64,000 nt of DNA from Massariosphaeria phaeospora (lineage: Eukaryota; Ascomycota; Dothideomycetes; Pleosporales), in assembly GCA_011032825.1 (NCBI GenBank), contig JAADJZ010000031.1:1-64000 (forward strand). Direction: 5' to 3'. The position numbers and the translations under genes are program-made. Positions 1 through 10,363 of the stretch are shown piece after piece. How positions within the stretch are numbered: position 1 is the stretch's first letter; each line of letters starts with the position of its first letter. The notes below the pieces were generated by a model. The model saw only the letters and a program-made list of their open reading frames with translations. It made no database searches and had not been told where the DNA came from.

Positions 1-374
1 AAGCAAGGCTTCATTGTCAAATCCACCCAGCACCCAACCACCGCCGTGAAGCATTACCATGACGGGGCCTCCGCGGCCTCCACGGCGGCTGTATGTTCGC
101 ACGGCAACGCTGGCTCCATCGCGTGTGGGAATGTCGTGGTCCTTCTCTTCGATATCCGAAGCCGCGGGAGCGGCCGAGGCTGTCATGGCTCTCTTCTTAT
201 CTATCAGCATCTTTCGCAGCGCATGGATGTCGGTCGAGGCGTCCAGTGAGAGCGCTGGCCCTCCAGTCTTCAGCAGCTGTCCGCCTCGTGAGTAGATCGA
301 CGTGGGTCTCTGTGGCCAATACGAACCTCTGCGAGCTCCGGGTTGACATATCCCGGGTCTTTCATCTGTTCCAT
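1..374 (-). CDS. alpha/beta hydrolase fold-3 family protein (N-terminal part, cut by window edge)
   Basis: N-terminal 108 residues of a hormone-sensitive-lipase-type (Abhydrolase_3) hydrolase. The oxyanion-hole motif MLHGGGWVLGG is visible close to the window edge; the nucleophile and rest of the triad lie outside. The reading frame needs a 50-nt intron at 277-326 (donor GTTCGT, branch-like CTCAC, acceptor CAG). It joins a first exon (327-374, starts MEQMKDPGYVNPELAE) to LLKTGGPALSLD. Without the intron the frame stops after about 35 codons. Such enzymes cleave carboxylic esters or lactones. The same-strand MFS gene and the BVMO further on suggest it hydrolyses an ester made by the cluster. 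Start and intron are inferred from sequence; the family call is firm, the substrate unknown. Confidence 0.8.
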
Positions 375-784
375 GGTCGAAGACATCATCGGAATTGAGA
401 GGATCGGAGATGTGCTGTGCGATGTAAAGATGGTCAAGCCTCGGAGCGTAAGCGGGGCTTCGTAGCTAAAATAGCGCCCCTGCTCGGTAGCCTCGGCATC
501 TCCACCGTGTGGATTGGTCCCCTACATCTAACAGAGACGTTTTCGTGATCTCAAATGCGCCTGCATCCTCTCGTGTGACCCTCGCAGTGTACTTTATGAT
601 GTTGAGCATGTCAAGGGATAGCGCAAAAGTTCTCGGTAGGCGGGGACGTTGTGGGGCGCACGTTGACGTCATCTCGCGTAATCAAAGCACAGCACTTTTC
701 ATTATTGCGGTTCAGCTAAACTATGCGTCTCCTCATCTCTCGAGTACTTTCTCTCCATCTTCTGTTTAATAATCCAACTCAAGT
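375..784. promoter_or_regulatory. intergenic region: hydrolase promoter and MFS 3' flank
   Basis: 410 bp without a supportable gene. It holds the upstream region of the leftward hydrolase gene and the 3' flank of the transporter. A perfect CRE-type palindrome TGACGTCA lies at 664-671, followed at once by a TCGCG half site that resembles the arms of the palindromes in the transporter/regulator promoter. Whether either is used is unknown. Confidence 0.4.
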
Positions 785-2369
785 CTAAACCACCTTCTCG
801 GTGTGCTCATAAACCGATCCTTTGAGCGGCGTAGCCTTGTCGCTTGAATCCATCGCAGCGCCAGTGGCGTGGGCGCGGTACACCTCAGATCCAACTTCGT
901 CGCCGAAGAGAGCGGCAATCTCCTCCAACGCGAGACCCTTGGTGTTCGGGTAGAAGAAGAAGCAAACAATGGAAAAGAGATAGGCTGGGATAATGAAGCA
1001 CAAGTAAAACTTCCACGTGATCTCTTTGAACGCTGTTGGCGCCACCTGGAGCCACATGACGTTCATCAGCGATATTGATGCCATGCCGATTGTCATTCCT
1101 TTAGCTCGGAGATGATTGGGGAACAACTCTGCGAAGTAGACATACTGAGTGCCGTCGAGAAATAGTTGGGCAAACGCGATGTAGCAGAACGTCATCGCTG
1201 CCGCCGCTCGAAGGGCAGTGTTGTTTTGATCGGGACCGACAGGGAAATTGGCGACAAGCGCTGCTTCCACCGTCAGGCACGACGTGACCATCGCAGTGCC
1301 AAAAGCAACGAGCACGTTGCGGGGGAAGAGGTCGATGATGAACATTGCAATCATGCCACAGACCCATGCGAGCGTATTGAACCCGGCATGGAAGAGGAGA
1401 ATAACATCTTCCTCGTAACCGAGCCCGCTGTAGATGATGGCGCCATAGTCTGCATCTGTCAGCCAGTGATATCTGAAAAGACCACACACACATACTGTTG
1501 ATGACAAGCACTCCCGTAAATTGGATCCCACAGGCCAACCCCACCGCGTACAGCGTGCGCTTTCGGTACGACGGCTTCGTAATGAGCGACGCCCACGTGC
1601 TGGGCAACGCGCTGTCCAGCTGCAGCTGAGCTTCGATCTGCGTATACTCGATGGCCGCTTCTTCAGGCTGGTGGAGCTTAGCAAGCACCCTGCGGGCCTG
1701 GTCATGCCTCCCTTTCTGAATGAGCCAGCGTGGCGACTCGGGCAACCACTTCATCACTCCCACCACAATCAGCGCCGGCACACACTGCAGCGCCAGTGGC
1801 CCTCTCCATGCGTCTATGGTCTTGATGTGGAAGAATCCGAAGCCGCACCACGATGCCAGCGCGTATCCGAACAGCAGCGCGGCGCTGTGGATGTCGACCA
1901 GCAGACCGCGGTTCCGTGGCGGCACAATCTCCGTCATCCATACAGGAATGGCGCCCAGAAGCCAGAAAGACCCCATCCCCGAGAAGAAGCGGAAGGCGAG
2001 GAACATTCCAATGTGCACCGAACCGGACAAGAGCGCGCCGGCGAAGATGACGAGCAGTGCCGGGGCTGTGATGCTCCACTTGCGCCCCCATCGATCACCC
2101 ACCCACGAAATGCAGAGAGCTCCGAAGAAGGCCCCGGCCTGAAAGAGGCCGTTCATGGCCGAGAGAAGTCCTGTCCCATCAGGTCGAGTCCGGAGTTCGA
2201 AGTATTCGTAGAACGAGTCCTGAGCCAGCGTCGAGCCGATGATGGATCCACTATATCCCATTGCGATTGAACCAAAGCTCATGGCGAGAATAACCATGAG
2301 GTTGTACTTCCGGAACTGGCGTCCCTGGGCTTGGTGGCTGTGGCCATGTTGGACCATGTCGTTCGCCAT
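785..2369 (-). CDS. MFS sugar-porter family transporter
   Basis: A 514-residue proton-coupled transporter of the sugar porter family, expected in the plasma membrane with 12 TM helices. Visible signatures are GDRWGRK in the TM2-3 loop, PESPRWL before the central loop, FAELFPNHLRAKGM (counterpart of PESF/Y-x-x-E-x-x-P-x-x-x-R) and the C-terminal PNTKGLALEEIAALFGDE (variant of PETKG). A 40-nt intron at 1456-1495 (GTATGT...CTGACAG) restores VINNADYGAIIYSGLGY across the TM7 region; without it the frame shifts. The start is the ATG giving MANDMVQHG, because upstream in-frame sequence looks non-coding. It is divergent from the Zn2Cys6 regulator, so a cluster-specific importer is likely. The substrate cannot be read from the sequence. 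Confidence 0.9.
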
Positions 2370-2866
2370 GCTGGTGTTGGTGCTGGCTTTGGCGGCCAAA
2401 AAAATGGATAAGACTCTTGAACGAACCAACGTGCCAGGAGAAGGGACTTTAGGGTGGATCTGCGCAAGATGTACGGCCTCGACGAACCCTGGTCCTTCTA
2501 GCGTCCTTCCCCACACGTCGCGTATGCACATACAAAGGCCGCCCAAGGTATCGGTGTTCTCGCGAGCAACGCGAGCAGTGCCCAGGGCCTACCCCAGATG
2601 TCGCTTCTGCAGCCCCGACGATCGACCATAGCGCCGGTGTCATCGCGAGCAACGCGACGCTTAAATCTGCAACTAGTATAGCCTCGGGAGAACTTAGCCC
2701 CGCAGTGGGCCGGCCTGCCTTCTTCTCCGCATTTCTCCAGACGCACTGTACCTCTTGGAACTGCCTATGTTCCCGAGCGAGGCGACAAATATAGCGACGC
2801 AGGCGAACACGATCGGGTCCCAACTTGTCGTCTCGCTTCCTTTTCCAAGTGCCGCTGAATATCGGT
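2370..2866. promoter_or_regulatory. divergent promoter, MFS transporter / Zn2Cys6 regulator
   Basis: 497 bp between two divergent starts. It contains two identical 15-bp elements, TCGCGAGCAACGCGA, at 2560-2574 and 2643-2657. Each is a perfect inverted repeat of TCGCG with a 5-nt spacer (AGCAA). Spacing between copies is 83 bp, about eight helical turns. This is the layout expected for a dimeric regulator; the adjacent Zn2Cys6 protein is the natural candidate, though the arms are not the usual CGG triplets. Confidence 0.6.
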
Positions 2867-4990
2867 ATGCAGGGCAACAACCATCTTGACGGCTCGGTTC
2901 AGCGACCTCTCGCCGAGAGACGACGGCCTTCGGCAGGTCGCGCTGGATCAGGTCGTTCCGGGCCGAGATCTCGCACTGGATGTATCACTTGCAAGCAACG
3001 CAGGGTGCGTTGTGATGAAGCGCATCCCGTATGTGGGCATTGCGCCAGGCTGGGGCTCAACTGTTACTACAGGCCATGGACTTCGAACAACAGGGGTGAA
3101 GAGCCCGCCGCTGCCGAAGGTGTGAAATTTCCGAACACGGACCGCACTTTACAACCCACCCGCCTCGACCCTCTTCAAAGCACCAATCTGGACTTTCTGC
3201 CGTTTCCAAATCCACGAACACCAGGGGCGCACCGCAGCGGTCATGTCACCCCGAATGGGTCCCAATGCAGCCAAGGCAGACGCTTCGATTTCAACCAAGT
3301 CTTGGGAGACTTGGACACATCTTGGGCCGGTGAATTTTCTTGCCTCTTTCCGGACATCGACAGTCTACCAAGAGCGAGCCTGGTGATGCCTAGTACTCAG
3401 ACTGAGATCGACCAGGACTCTATTGAGCTGGGTGCGACATGCTCGGCAGTCCAATTGTCAAACCCGACAATCAGCGTGGAAGCTTCGACGTCTTTTCCAA
3501 CGGGGCAGATCAAGTCGACAGGTAACAATCATATGTCCTTGATGTACCCTCTAGCCAAGACTGGGCGTGGAAATGAAGCTATGGAGTTCTTTCAACAGAT
3601 CGTACAGCCTCCAGCGTCCATACTAATCGGTGGTCTCGAACGATGGCGCAGGTTGCAGCACTATCTGTGCAAATTGAGCGAAGACTCCAGAGCGGTGCAC
3701 AATGCGCTCTTGTGTGTTGTTGAGTTTCTTATGATGGATGAGAAGGTCCAGGACCAGGGCCTGCGTCAGAAGGTTATGGACCGGATCTTCGAACGGCACG
3801 CGACTGCATGCGATGAGATACGACACAAGCTGTCCAAGCACAGCGGACTTAAAGCTCGGAGTAAAGATGCCATGCTTGCTGCAGTGTTTTTGTTGGCATG
3901 GTTTGAGGTTATCCGCGACCAGGACGCCCGATCGAGCATCTTTCCGCGGGAACTAGCCGAATCTGTCATCACCGATGAGACACCCTGGAACCGTTACTCG
4001 CAACAACTCTTATCCTGGCTGAAAACTCTGGACAGCAAGGCATCACACATCGGTGGACAGCACCTGTTACCACCCAAATCACTTGCTGTGGTGGCGCATC
4101 ATCCAGCCCAGATCACTTCCTCTGTGGAAGGTGACCGCGACCGGGAACTCGAAGATTCTGAAGTCTCAATGTCGGACGCGTCTCCGGAAGGCTCCCACCA
4201 CTCGCCTTGTGGCGCCAGCTCAACATGTCCTCAACTCAAACTTGGGCAGGTCAAACATGTCATGCTCAACACGATGCTGCAGCCAGCTCTCGAGTGGTAC
4301 ATGACGTCCCAGAGCTACTGCCGTAAGATCAGCGCTCATGATAAGCATCACCGGAGTCGCTTCACGTCCGAGGATGAATTCGAGGTGGTCGTCGCTTGCA
4401 AGCAATTGGAATCGGAGCTCTTTGAGCTCTGGGACGTGCGGCCTGCCATAATATCGTTGACAACGGAGCAGTTGACTCAAGTTCTTTCTCCAGATCTCGC
4501 AGTCCGACTCGAAGAGATATTCAGCGTCTATCTAGCCAGTTTCTGGGTTCTTTTTGTGTATCTACACAGAATAAGCTGGTGGCATCTTCCACATTCAGCC
4601 CTGGCCCAAAGAGCCTTGGACGAGGTGTGGGAGCATATGCAGCGCGCGTACGGTGAAGAAGTCAGTAGTCCCCTCCGTAGAGTCATTCATCCTAGCCTAC
4701 TGTGGCCGCTGTTTCTCTTTGGGTCCGAATGCCAGGAGGTTTCACAGCGATCGTGGGCGATCGAGCAGCTAGACGCTCTGGGGGAGGCCAAACCAATCAT
4801 TGGAAGCGAGCCGAACAGCGATACTGAGACACTGCCCCCGTTTCGACTCAGCTCTGGCGCCACGAGGAATGCGAAACGGGCAGCCGCGCTCTTACGCGAG
4901 CTGGTCAAAGAACAGGATGAGTACCACGCGCGGGTGGACGATAGAGATTTGTCTATGAAGCTGTTCGGCTGCTACTTTTCCATAGTCTAA
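2867..4990 (+). CDS. Zn2Cys6 fungal transcription factor
   Basis: A 707-residue nuclear regulator in one exon. The binuclear zinc cluster follows the exact spacing C-x2-C-x6-C-x6-C-x2-C-x6-C (CITCKQRRVRC then VCGHCARLGLNC, about residues 37-67), preceded by a basic arginine-rich stretch. The rest is a long helical region of the kind seen in Fungal_trans_2 proteins; I see no other catalytic motif. The first ATG of the frame is at 2867; codons upstream in the same frame lack an ATG. It shares a promoter with the MFS gene and sits between it and the dehydrogenase, so pathway-specific control of this cluster is the simplest reading. Confidence 0.92.
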   Translation: MQGNNHLDGSVQRPLAERRRPSAGRAGSGRSGPRSRTGCITCKQRRVRCDEAHPVCGHCARLGLNCYYRPWTSNNRGEEPAAAEGVKFPNTDRTLQPTRLDPLQSTNLDFLPFPNPRTPGAHRSGHVTPNGSQCSQGRRFDFNQVLGDLDTSWAGEFSCLFPDIDSLPRASLVMPSTQTEIDQDSIELGATCSAVQLSNPTISVEASTSFPTGQIKSTGNNHMSLMYPLAKTGRGNEAMEFFQQIVQPPASILIGGLERWRRLQHYLCKLSEDSRAVHNALLCVVEFLMMDEKVQDQGLRQKVMDRIFERHATACDEIRHKLSKHSGLKARSKDAMLAAVFLLAWFEVIRDQDARSSIFPRELAESVITDETPWNRYSQQLLSWLKTLDSKASHIGGQHLLPPKSLAVVAHHPAQITSSVEGDRDRELEDSEVSMSDASPEGSHHSPCGASSTCPQLKLGQVKHVMLNTMLQPALEWYMTSQSYCRKISAHDKHHRSRFTSEDEFEVVVACKQLESELFELWDVRPAIISLTTEQLTQVLSPDLAVRLEEIFSVYLASFWVLFVYLHRISWWHLPHSALAQRALDEVWEHMQRAYGEEVSSPLRRVIHPSLLWPLFLFGSECQEVSQRSWAIEQLDALGEAKPIIGSEPNSDTETLPPFRLSSGATRNAKRAAALLRELVKEQDEYHARVDDRDLSMKLFGCYFSIV

Positions 4991-4991
4991 T

Positions 4992-6373
4992 CTACATGAC
5001 TACTTCCAATATCTCTTGGACCTGTCGCGCTTCAAGTAGTGGCACTGGGTTCGTCGGAGCCCAGAAGTCGTCCAACGCTCGCTTGGAGAGTGCCGGTATG
5101 AGGTCACTGGACACGTTCAGCTCGCCCAAAGTTCTGGGCAGTCCCAGTGCTCGTATTATTGCGTCCAAAACATCGCCCAAATCATTCGATTCTTTGCTCA
5201 GCCCTGCAACCTTGAGAGAATCGGCAACTTCGCTTTCAGACCACAAAATGTTCTTCACAATGTCTTGCCGGCGAGCGATTTCCGCATTGGAAGAGCCGTG
5301 CTTGATGTTGTACTTCATGACGGCGGGGCACATGATGCAGCTGGTAATACCATGTGGTACGCCAAGTGGACCTTTGCACCGTCAGCATAAACATTCGAGA
5401 GGCCGAGTAGAATGATACATACCAAGTTGGTGGCCTATTGCATGACTACCCCCCATTGGAATACCTCTTCGCACATTCTCCATGCCAAATCTCACAGCCA
5501 TCTGGCAACGATGTCTCGCAGCCACGTCATCAGGATCGGCTTTGCATCTCAGCAAACTGGGTACAAGAAGGCGAAGGCCCTGCTCGGCGCTGTCATCGGA
5601 AGCAGATGTCGCCGTTAGACAGCAAATGGCCTCTACGCAGTGGTCGACGGAGCGTACGCCAGTTGACAGCCAGTGGTACTCAGGTGTTGTCAAGCACAAT
5701 TCTGGATCAAGAATGTTGAGCTTGGAACCCATGCCGGAGTGGAGGAATCCTTGCTTATGGTTCGTCGAGTCGTCAGTGCCACCGGCAAGAGAGAAGTATT
5801 CACCTCCAGACAAGCTTGTGGGGATGGTGATGAGTGGTACGGTTGGTTGCTTTACATCGGATGGTATGTCTGTGCTTTCGACGGAGTAGCGGGCGAGCTG
5901 TTCTGGTTCACTGATATCGTTCGCAAGACACTGCCAGGGTCAGCAATTGCGCGGCATCAGAGGGAGCACGCATTTACAAGCACAACCAGTTTGGCTCCAT
6001 CGGTTAAGCTGCCAGCGCCCAAGGTAACGACACAGTCTGCGCCGACCTTTCGGCATTCCGCTGCTATCGAGAGGATCTCAGACCAGGGTGTGTGCGGTGT
6101 CATTCCCCTCTTAACTCCGACAACATTGTCCTTGCCGAGAGCCTCAACCAGCTTCTCGAGCTTGTCCGTGTTTTGGGCTAGCGAGCGAGAAACGATGATG
6201 TACGGCTTGGAGGCGTTGAAGGTGTCTTTGACGTGCTTTGCGCACGACTCGTAATACGGCCTCCCGTACGAAACATATGGCGATGGAAGCTGCAGTCCCT
6301 TGATTGGTATACCAGCCAGGTTGGTCCCCGGCGGCTCGTCGAAGGCTGGCTTGTACGTTTCTTTGGAGTCCAT
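4992..6373 (-). CDS. iron-containing alcohol dehydrogenase, maleylacetate-reductase type
   Basis: A 427-residue NAD(P)-dependent oxidoreductase of the Fe-ADH superfamily. Motifs in order: TLGAGSLTDGAK (nucleotide-binding GGGSxxD counterpart), TIPTSLSGGEY, the metal-site segment GGSHAIGHQLG and VPHGITSCIMCPAVMKYN. The SHAIGHQLG/VPHG pair is typical of maleylacetate reductases, which turn maleylacetate into 3-oxoadipate at the end of aromatic degradation. Two introns are needed: 5931-5977 (GTAAAT...GGCAG) and 5372-5422 (GTATGT...GCTGAC...AAAG). With them the protein is continuous and of normal family length. It is divergent from the BVMO gene and ends right beside the regulator. Fungal members also act on other alcohols, so the exact substrate is open. 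Confidence 0.85.
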
Positions 6374-6801
6374 CGTTACGGAAAAGTCGAGATGCAGGGC
6401 TTCGAGTTGCGAGGCGCGTCGAGCTCCGTTAAACTCAGCTCAGCTCATGTCGCATCGCTAGTGAGGAACCGCGTACCCCGCAGCCCACGGGTCATGGGCA
6501 TGCTCTAGCTGTCATAGCCATGCTCTAGCTGCGGAGTTTCTGGGCCGACGCGAGCAGGTGGGGTCACGACCCGTCCTGTCGTCTGCTCGTTTGTCGTCTG
6601 CTCGTCTACCTCGGGACCATCGAGAACGGGGCAAATGTCACACTAAGTGTGGCGATCAGATGACCCCACAATGCGACCGCGAATACCGAGGCGTGTACTT
6701 CTCGGCGCGATTTATACCAGCAGTGCTGCGATTGTTCAACATCTCGTCCAATTGTATATTCCAAACTTGTTCACATCTCGGTCGACTTTAGCATCTACAC
6801 C
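6374..6801. promoter_or_regulatory. divergent promoter, dehydrogenase / BVMO
   Basis: 428 bp between divergent starts. It holds a perfect 6-bp inverted repeat CACACT-A-AGTGTG at 6639-6651, short direct repeats (CATGCTCTAGCTG twice near 6499-6534, GTCGTCTGCTCGT twice near 6574-6602), and a TATA-like TTTATACC about 90 bp before the BVMO start. I see no exact copy of the TCGCG-N5-CGCGA palindrome here. Confidence 0.45.
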
Positions 6802-8607
6802 ATGGCTCCCGCACGTATTATGGCCGTATCCGGCGCTCCGGACCCAGGCCTGATACCACCCTCCGACGCAGTCCACGAGAACGAGTGGTATAATCAAGAC
6901 TTTGACGGCTACCGCATTAGCGAAGAGCCACTCCACGCTAAACGACATCTTCGCATCGTATGCGTGGGCGCCGGTGCCGCGGGCCTGCAGATTGCTTACA
7001 AGGCTGAACGAGCGCTTTCCGATATCGACCTCCAGATTTACGAAAAGAACTCCGATATTGGCGGCACGTGGCTCGAAAACCGCTACCCTGGCTGCACCTG
7101 TGACATCCCGTCGCATAGTTACCAGTTCACTTGGGCACGCAATCCCTCATGGAGTGCGTACTACTCGTCCAGTGAAGAGATCTGGCAATACTTCAAAGAT
7201 ATCGCAACAAAGTACGACCTGGAGAAGTACGTGCAATTCAAGACAACGGTAGAGGATGCGACGTGGAACGAGGAACGAGGACAGTGGAAGGTCACCATTC
7301 TCGGTCCCGACGGGAAGCGGGTGGAGGACTGGTGCGACATCCTCATCTCAGGCTCGGGCGTATTGAACAGCTGGAAGTACCCCAACATTCCTGGGCTGGA
7401 CCTCTTCAAAGGCAAACTGATGCACTCGGCTAAATGGGACAACACATACGATCTAGCTGGGAAGCGAGTTGCTGTCATCGGTGGCGGATCGTCGGCGGTG
7501 CAGATTATCCCCAACATCCAAGCCAGAGTCGGCAAGCTCTACGCGTTCCTTCGATCGCCCGTATGGATCACGACAGGCTTCGGAGCCAAGTTCGCCGGAC
7601 CTGGGGGAACTAATTTTGAATACAGCGCGGAGCAGGTCCAGAAGTGGAAAGATGACCCCGAAGAGTACAAGAAGTATGCGCGAGATGTCGAAGGCGAACT
7701 CAACAAGCGGTTCAACCTCATGCACATGCAGTCCGGCGACCAGAAGAATTCGCGCGAGCTGATTGCAAATCTCATGAGCGACAAACTGGGCAACGGCAAG
7801 CTGGCGAAGAAGATGATTCCCGATTTCGCTCTTGGGTGTCGGCGTATGACGCCGGGTAGTGGGTACCTAGAGAGCCTTGGCAAGGAGAACGTGGAAGTCA
7901 TTCACGAGTCTGCTGTGCGGTTGACGGAGACGGGCATTGTAGACGAGAGCGGTGTGGAGCACGAAGTTGACGTCGTTATTTGCGCTACTGGGTTCGACAC
8001 ATCGTTCACGCCCCATTTCAAAGTCACTGGGCGCAACAATGCGGACATCAAGACGCAATTTGGCGACTTTCCAGTTGGGTACTTGGGCATCATGGCCGAA
8101 AACTTCCCCAACATGTTCCGTAAGTCACAGTACCGCGCACAATCGTACACATTGACGCGTTGCTAACTCGATATGTCAGTGCTCATTGGCCCCAACGGCC
8201 CCGCAAGCCACTCCTCCATCCTCCCCATCCTCGAATGGTACACGCGCTACGCCTTCCAAATGATCACCAAATTCCAAACCGAAAACATCAAATCGTTCGA
8301 GCCAAAGAGCGGCGCAATCAAAGACCTCTACAACCACACGCACGAGCTCATGAAGCGCCTCGTGTGGTCGTCAGCGTGTCGGTCATGGTTCAAGATGGGC
8401 AAGACGCACGGTCCGGTGACGGCGATATATCCCGGAAGTAGGCTACACTTCTTTGAGCTGCTGAAGCACGTGAGATGGGAGGACTATGATTTGACGTATC
8501 GGACGGGCAATCGGTTTCAGTTCTTGGGGAATGGGTATACGTTTACGGAGCAGAGTCCGGATGGGGATCCGGTGTGGTATTTTGATGACGAGTTCACTAA
8601 GGTTTAG
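6802..8607 (+). CDS. Baeyer-Villiger (flavin) monooxygenase
   Basis: A 581-residue FAD- and NADPH-dependent monooxygenase. Domains in order: FAD Rossmann motif GAGAAG (near residue 55), the GGTW segment (DIGGTWLENRYPGCTCD), the BVMO fingerprint FKGKLMHSAKWD, an exact match to F-x-G-x3-H-x3-W-[PD], then the second Rossmann motif GGGSSA, and ATGFDTSF near the end of the core. BVMOs insert oxygen next to a ketone to give an ester or lactone. A 60-nt intron at 8120-8179 (GTAAGT...GCTAAC...TCAG) joins ENFPNMF to LLIGPNGPASHSS in frame. In this cluster the product would be the substrate of the neighbouring hydrolase. The enzyme class is firm; the ketone is unknown. Confidence 0.92.
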
Positions 8608-8861
8608 CTAAGTAGGGCAACATGTACTTCTTAGAATCCTCTTTGCTGCTCGACTCCTATTGATCGTAAGTGCGCTGTACTATAAACCTACAAAGTCGGA
8701 TTCGGCGGTCAACTCCATTGATCGCTAAAGCTTAAATTCTATGGTTCGTAAAATAACAAAATTTTAAATGATCCTGTCAACTGATTGCGAAAACCTTCCA
8801 TCTTAAAGTTTTTTGAATTAAATTAAGTAGACTCAAGTACTTTATTAAGGAGCCTCTCGTA
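8608..8861. other. AT-rich spacer
   Basis: About 250 bp, clearly more AT-rich than its surroundings (for example around 8740-8850). It lies between the BVMO stop and the methyltransferase relic. No gene; the composition fits old RIP-like decay. Confidence 0.4.
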
Positions 8862-9850
8862 TTACTCTTCCTTGCGGGCCCAAACTACCTTGAGAGGGAA
8901 CACAGCCCCCTTCTCGCAAAGTTCCTTGACGAGATCCGCCTTCAGAGTGTCGTATCTCTCCTTTGGCAAAGGTTGCTTCTCGGGTGGAAAAGCTTGCAGA
9001 GTCAGTCCTATCCGAACTACAAATCTAGGCGTACATACTCTTCACGAACGCCGACAGTCCTTCAGCAGCCAGACCAAGAATTACTACGCCATTTCTCGCC
9101 AGAACTTTGTTGGGATGAGTCTTCCCCATGTTGAGAACAAGCTCCTGCTCCCGGATGTCTACGAGGCCTTCTACTTCCAAATGCCCCCGCAGCATGTCCC
9201 CAATCAACCACGCGGAACACATGTGCCTGCTACCCCTTTCATTAGCAGTAGGAAGTCGCAGAACGCTGGCGTAAGCTCTGCGTTGACGATGTCGTCTGGA
9301 AAGACCATAGTCGCCTCCACCAACTGAATCTATCCTCCGGGCTTCACCAGTTCGCAAAGACAATGTACTACTAGTTGGGCCGAGGGATTGGCGCCTAGTA
9401 GGCCCAGTCGTTGATGGACAAGGTGGAAGCTGTTCTTGAAACTCTCGGGTCACTCCTTGTTGATGTCCTGGACGTGGAATGCGAAATTGGAAGGGGGCTG
9501 CGCTGGGAAAGGGACCGGATTGATATCGGTGCCGACGAAGACGTGCGCTGCGCCGTCAGGAGCTGTCAGAAGATCCGTCGCGAGGTCGAGAAGCCAGGTT
9601 CCTGGGGTGCGAGGTTATCACCAATGCAATTAGAAGCACACTGGCTTATCTTGCAGGGGCCATTGCGACCAACGTACCATCTGCGGTTGTACTGTCCAGC
9701 ACCTTCACCGGCTGAGTGAAATTGACGGGTGCCAGAACCAGTTTTCCGCCAGCAGCGTCTTTTGCAATGTAGTGGTTACTCGCCAATCGCTTCCTCTCCA
9801 AATCGCTGTCCATCCAGTATACGCGTTCGCCTTAATCTACGGTCCAAATC
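8862..9850 (-). pseudogene. relic of a SAM-dependent methyltransferase (fungal UMTA/LaeA-like type)
   Basis: Several frames on this strand still spell the family. In order: an N-terminal YWMDSDLERKRLASNHY piece; ADG joined over an intron-like GTACGT...CCCCAG to TWLLDLATD; HVFVGTDINPVPFPAQPPS; ESFKNSFHLVHQRLG; LCELVKPGG then a stop then IQLVEATMVFPDD; REQELVLNMGK; and the C-terminus VVWARKEE. Two stops sit where the family has Trp (NKE-W-PESF and KPGG-W): TGG to TGA and TGG to TAG. The frame also shifts near 9220. A usable intron (GTATGT...GCAAG, about 9000-9045) remains near the 3' end. It is too damaged to make a methyltransferase; limits are approximate. Confidence 0.75.
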
Positions 9851-10363
9851 CAGCTGGACAGCTCGAGACCCGTGTAATGAGTGCCTTGGAACAGATTGTA
9901 GGCGTTTGAGCTTGAGTGCCTTGACATACAGGTGGGGGTATGATGAAAGTTTGCGCGAATGCTCAAGGGGAGCCTTACTTGTATTCAGCGGAAGCTCGCG
10001 GCACCTACTAACTAATCACCCCGCTCGCCCTCTCTAGTTAGCCTATTCGACTACGAGGTCCGAATCCTGTCCGTAGTCTGTGGCCTGTCCATTTATCGTC
10101 CTATATCCAAACTGCGGTTATTAGGAATTAGCTAGAAGGGGCATTCCAAGTTTATATACCTTTTTATTACTATCTCTCGATAGCCTAACCGTACTCTATC
10201 TACAAGAGATCTCCTTCGCTATCGATGGGTTCTTGAATAACTCTGAGACGTGCTTGATTATAAGCTCTAAACAGCAATGATTCTGAGCCTCTAGCGCGGC
10301 CTGCAGCACATTAATGCCGCGAGTCCTTGAAACTGGCAAGACATCAGCAGTTTGGGGTCTTCC
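9851..10363. other. decayed intergenic stretch with a module copy
   Basis: No gene. Positions 9943-9998 (+) match the dispersed module found on the minus strand at 11003-11060. The rest, including an AT-rich run at 10120-10260, looks non-coding. Confidence 0.4.
9943..9998 (+). repeat. dispersed module, partial copy 1
   Basis: Reads AGTTTGCGCGAA..CTCAAGGGGAGCC....TTGTATTCAG.GGAAGC, nearly the same as the minus strand of 11003-11060. The two copies lie about 1 kb apart in opposite orientation. Confidence 0.65.

Noticed and set aside
1521..2270. 249-codon open frame antisense to the MFS gene
   Set aside because: Shadow frame; the real gene is certain on the other strand.
2825..2866. Upstream extension of the Zn2Cys6 gene
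   Set aside because: The frame is open, but its first codon there is TTG, not ATG; the first ATG is at 2867.
10040..10080. tRNA-like B-box sequence (AGGTCCGAATCC)
   Set aside because: No matching A-box, acceptor stem or anticodon arm could be built around it.
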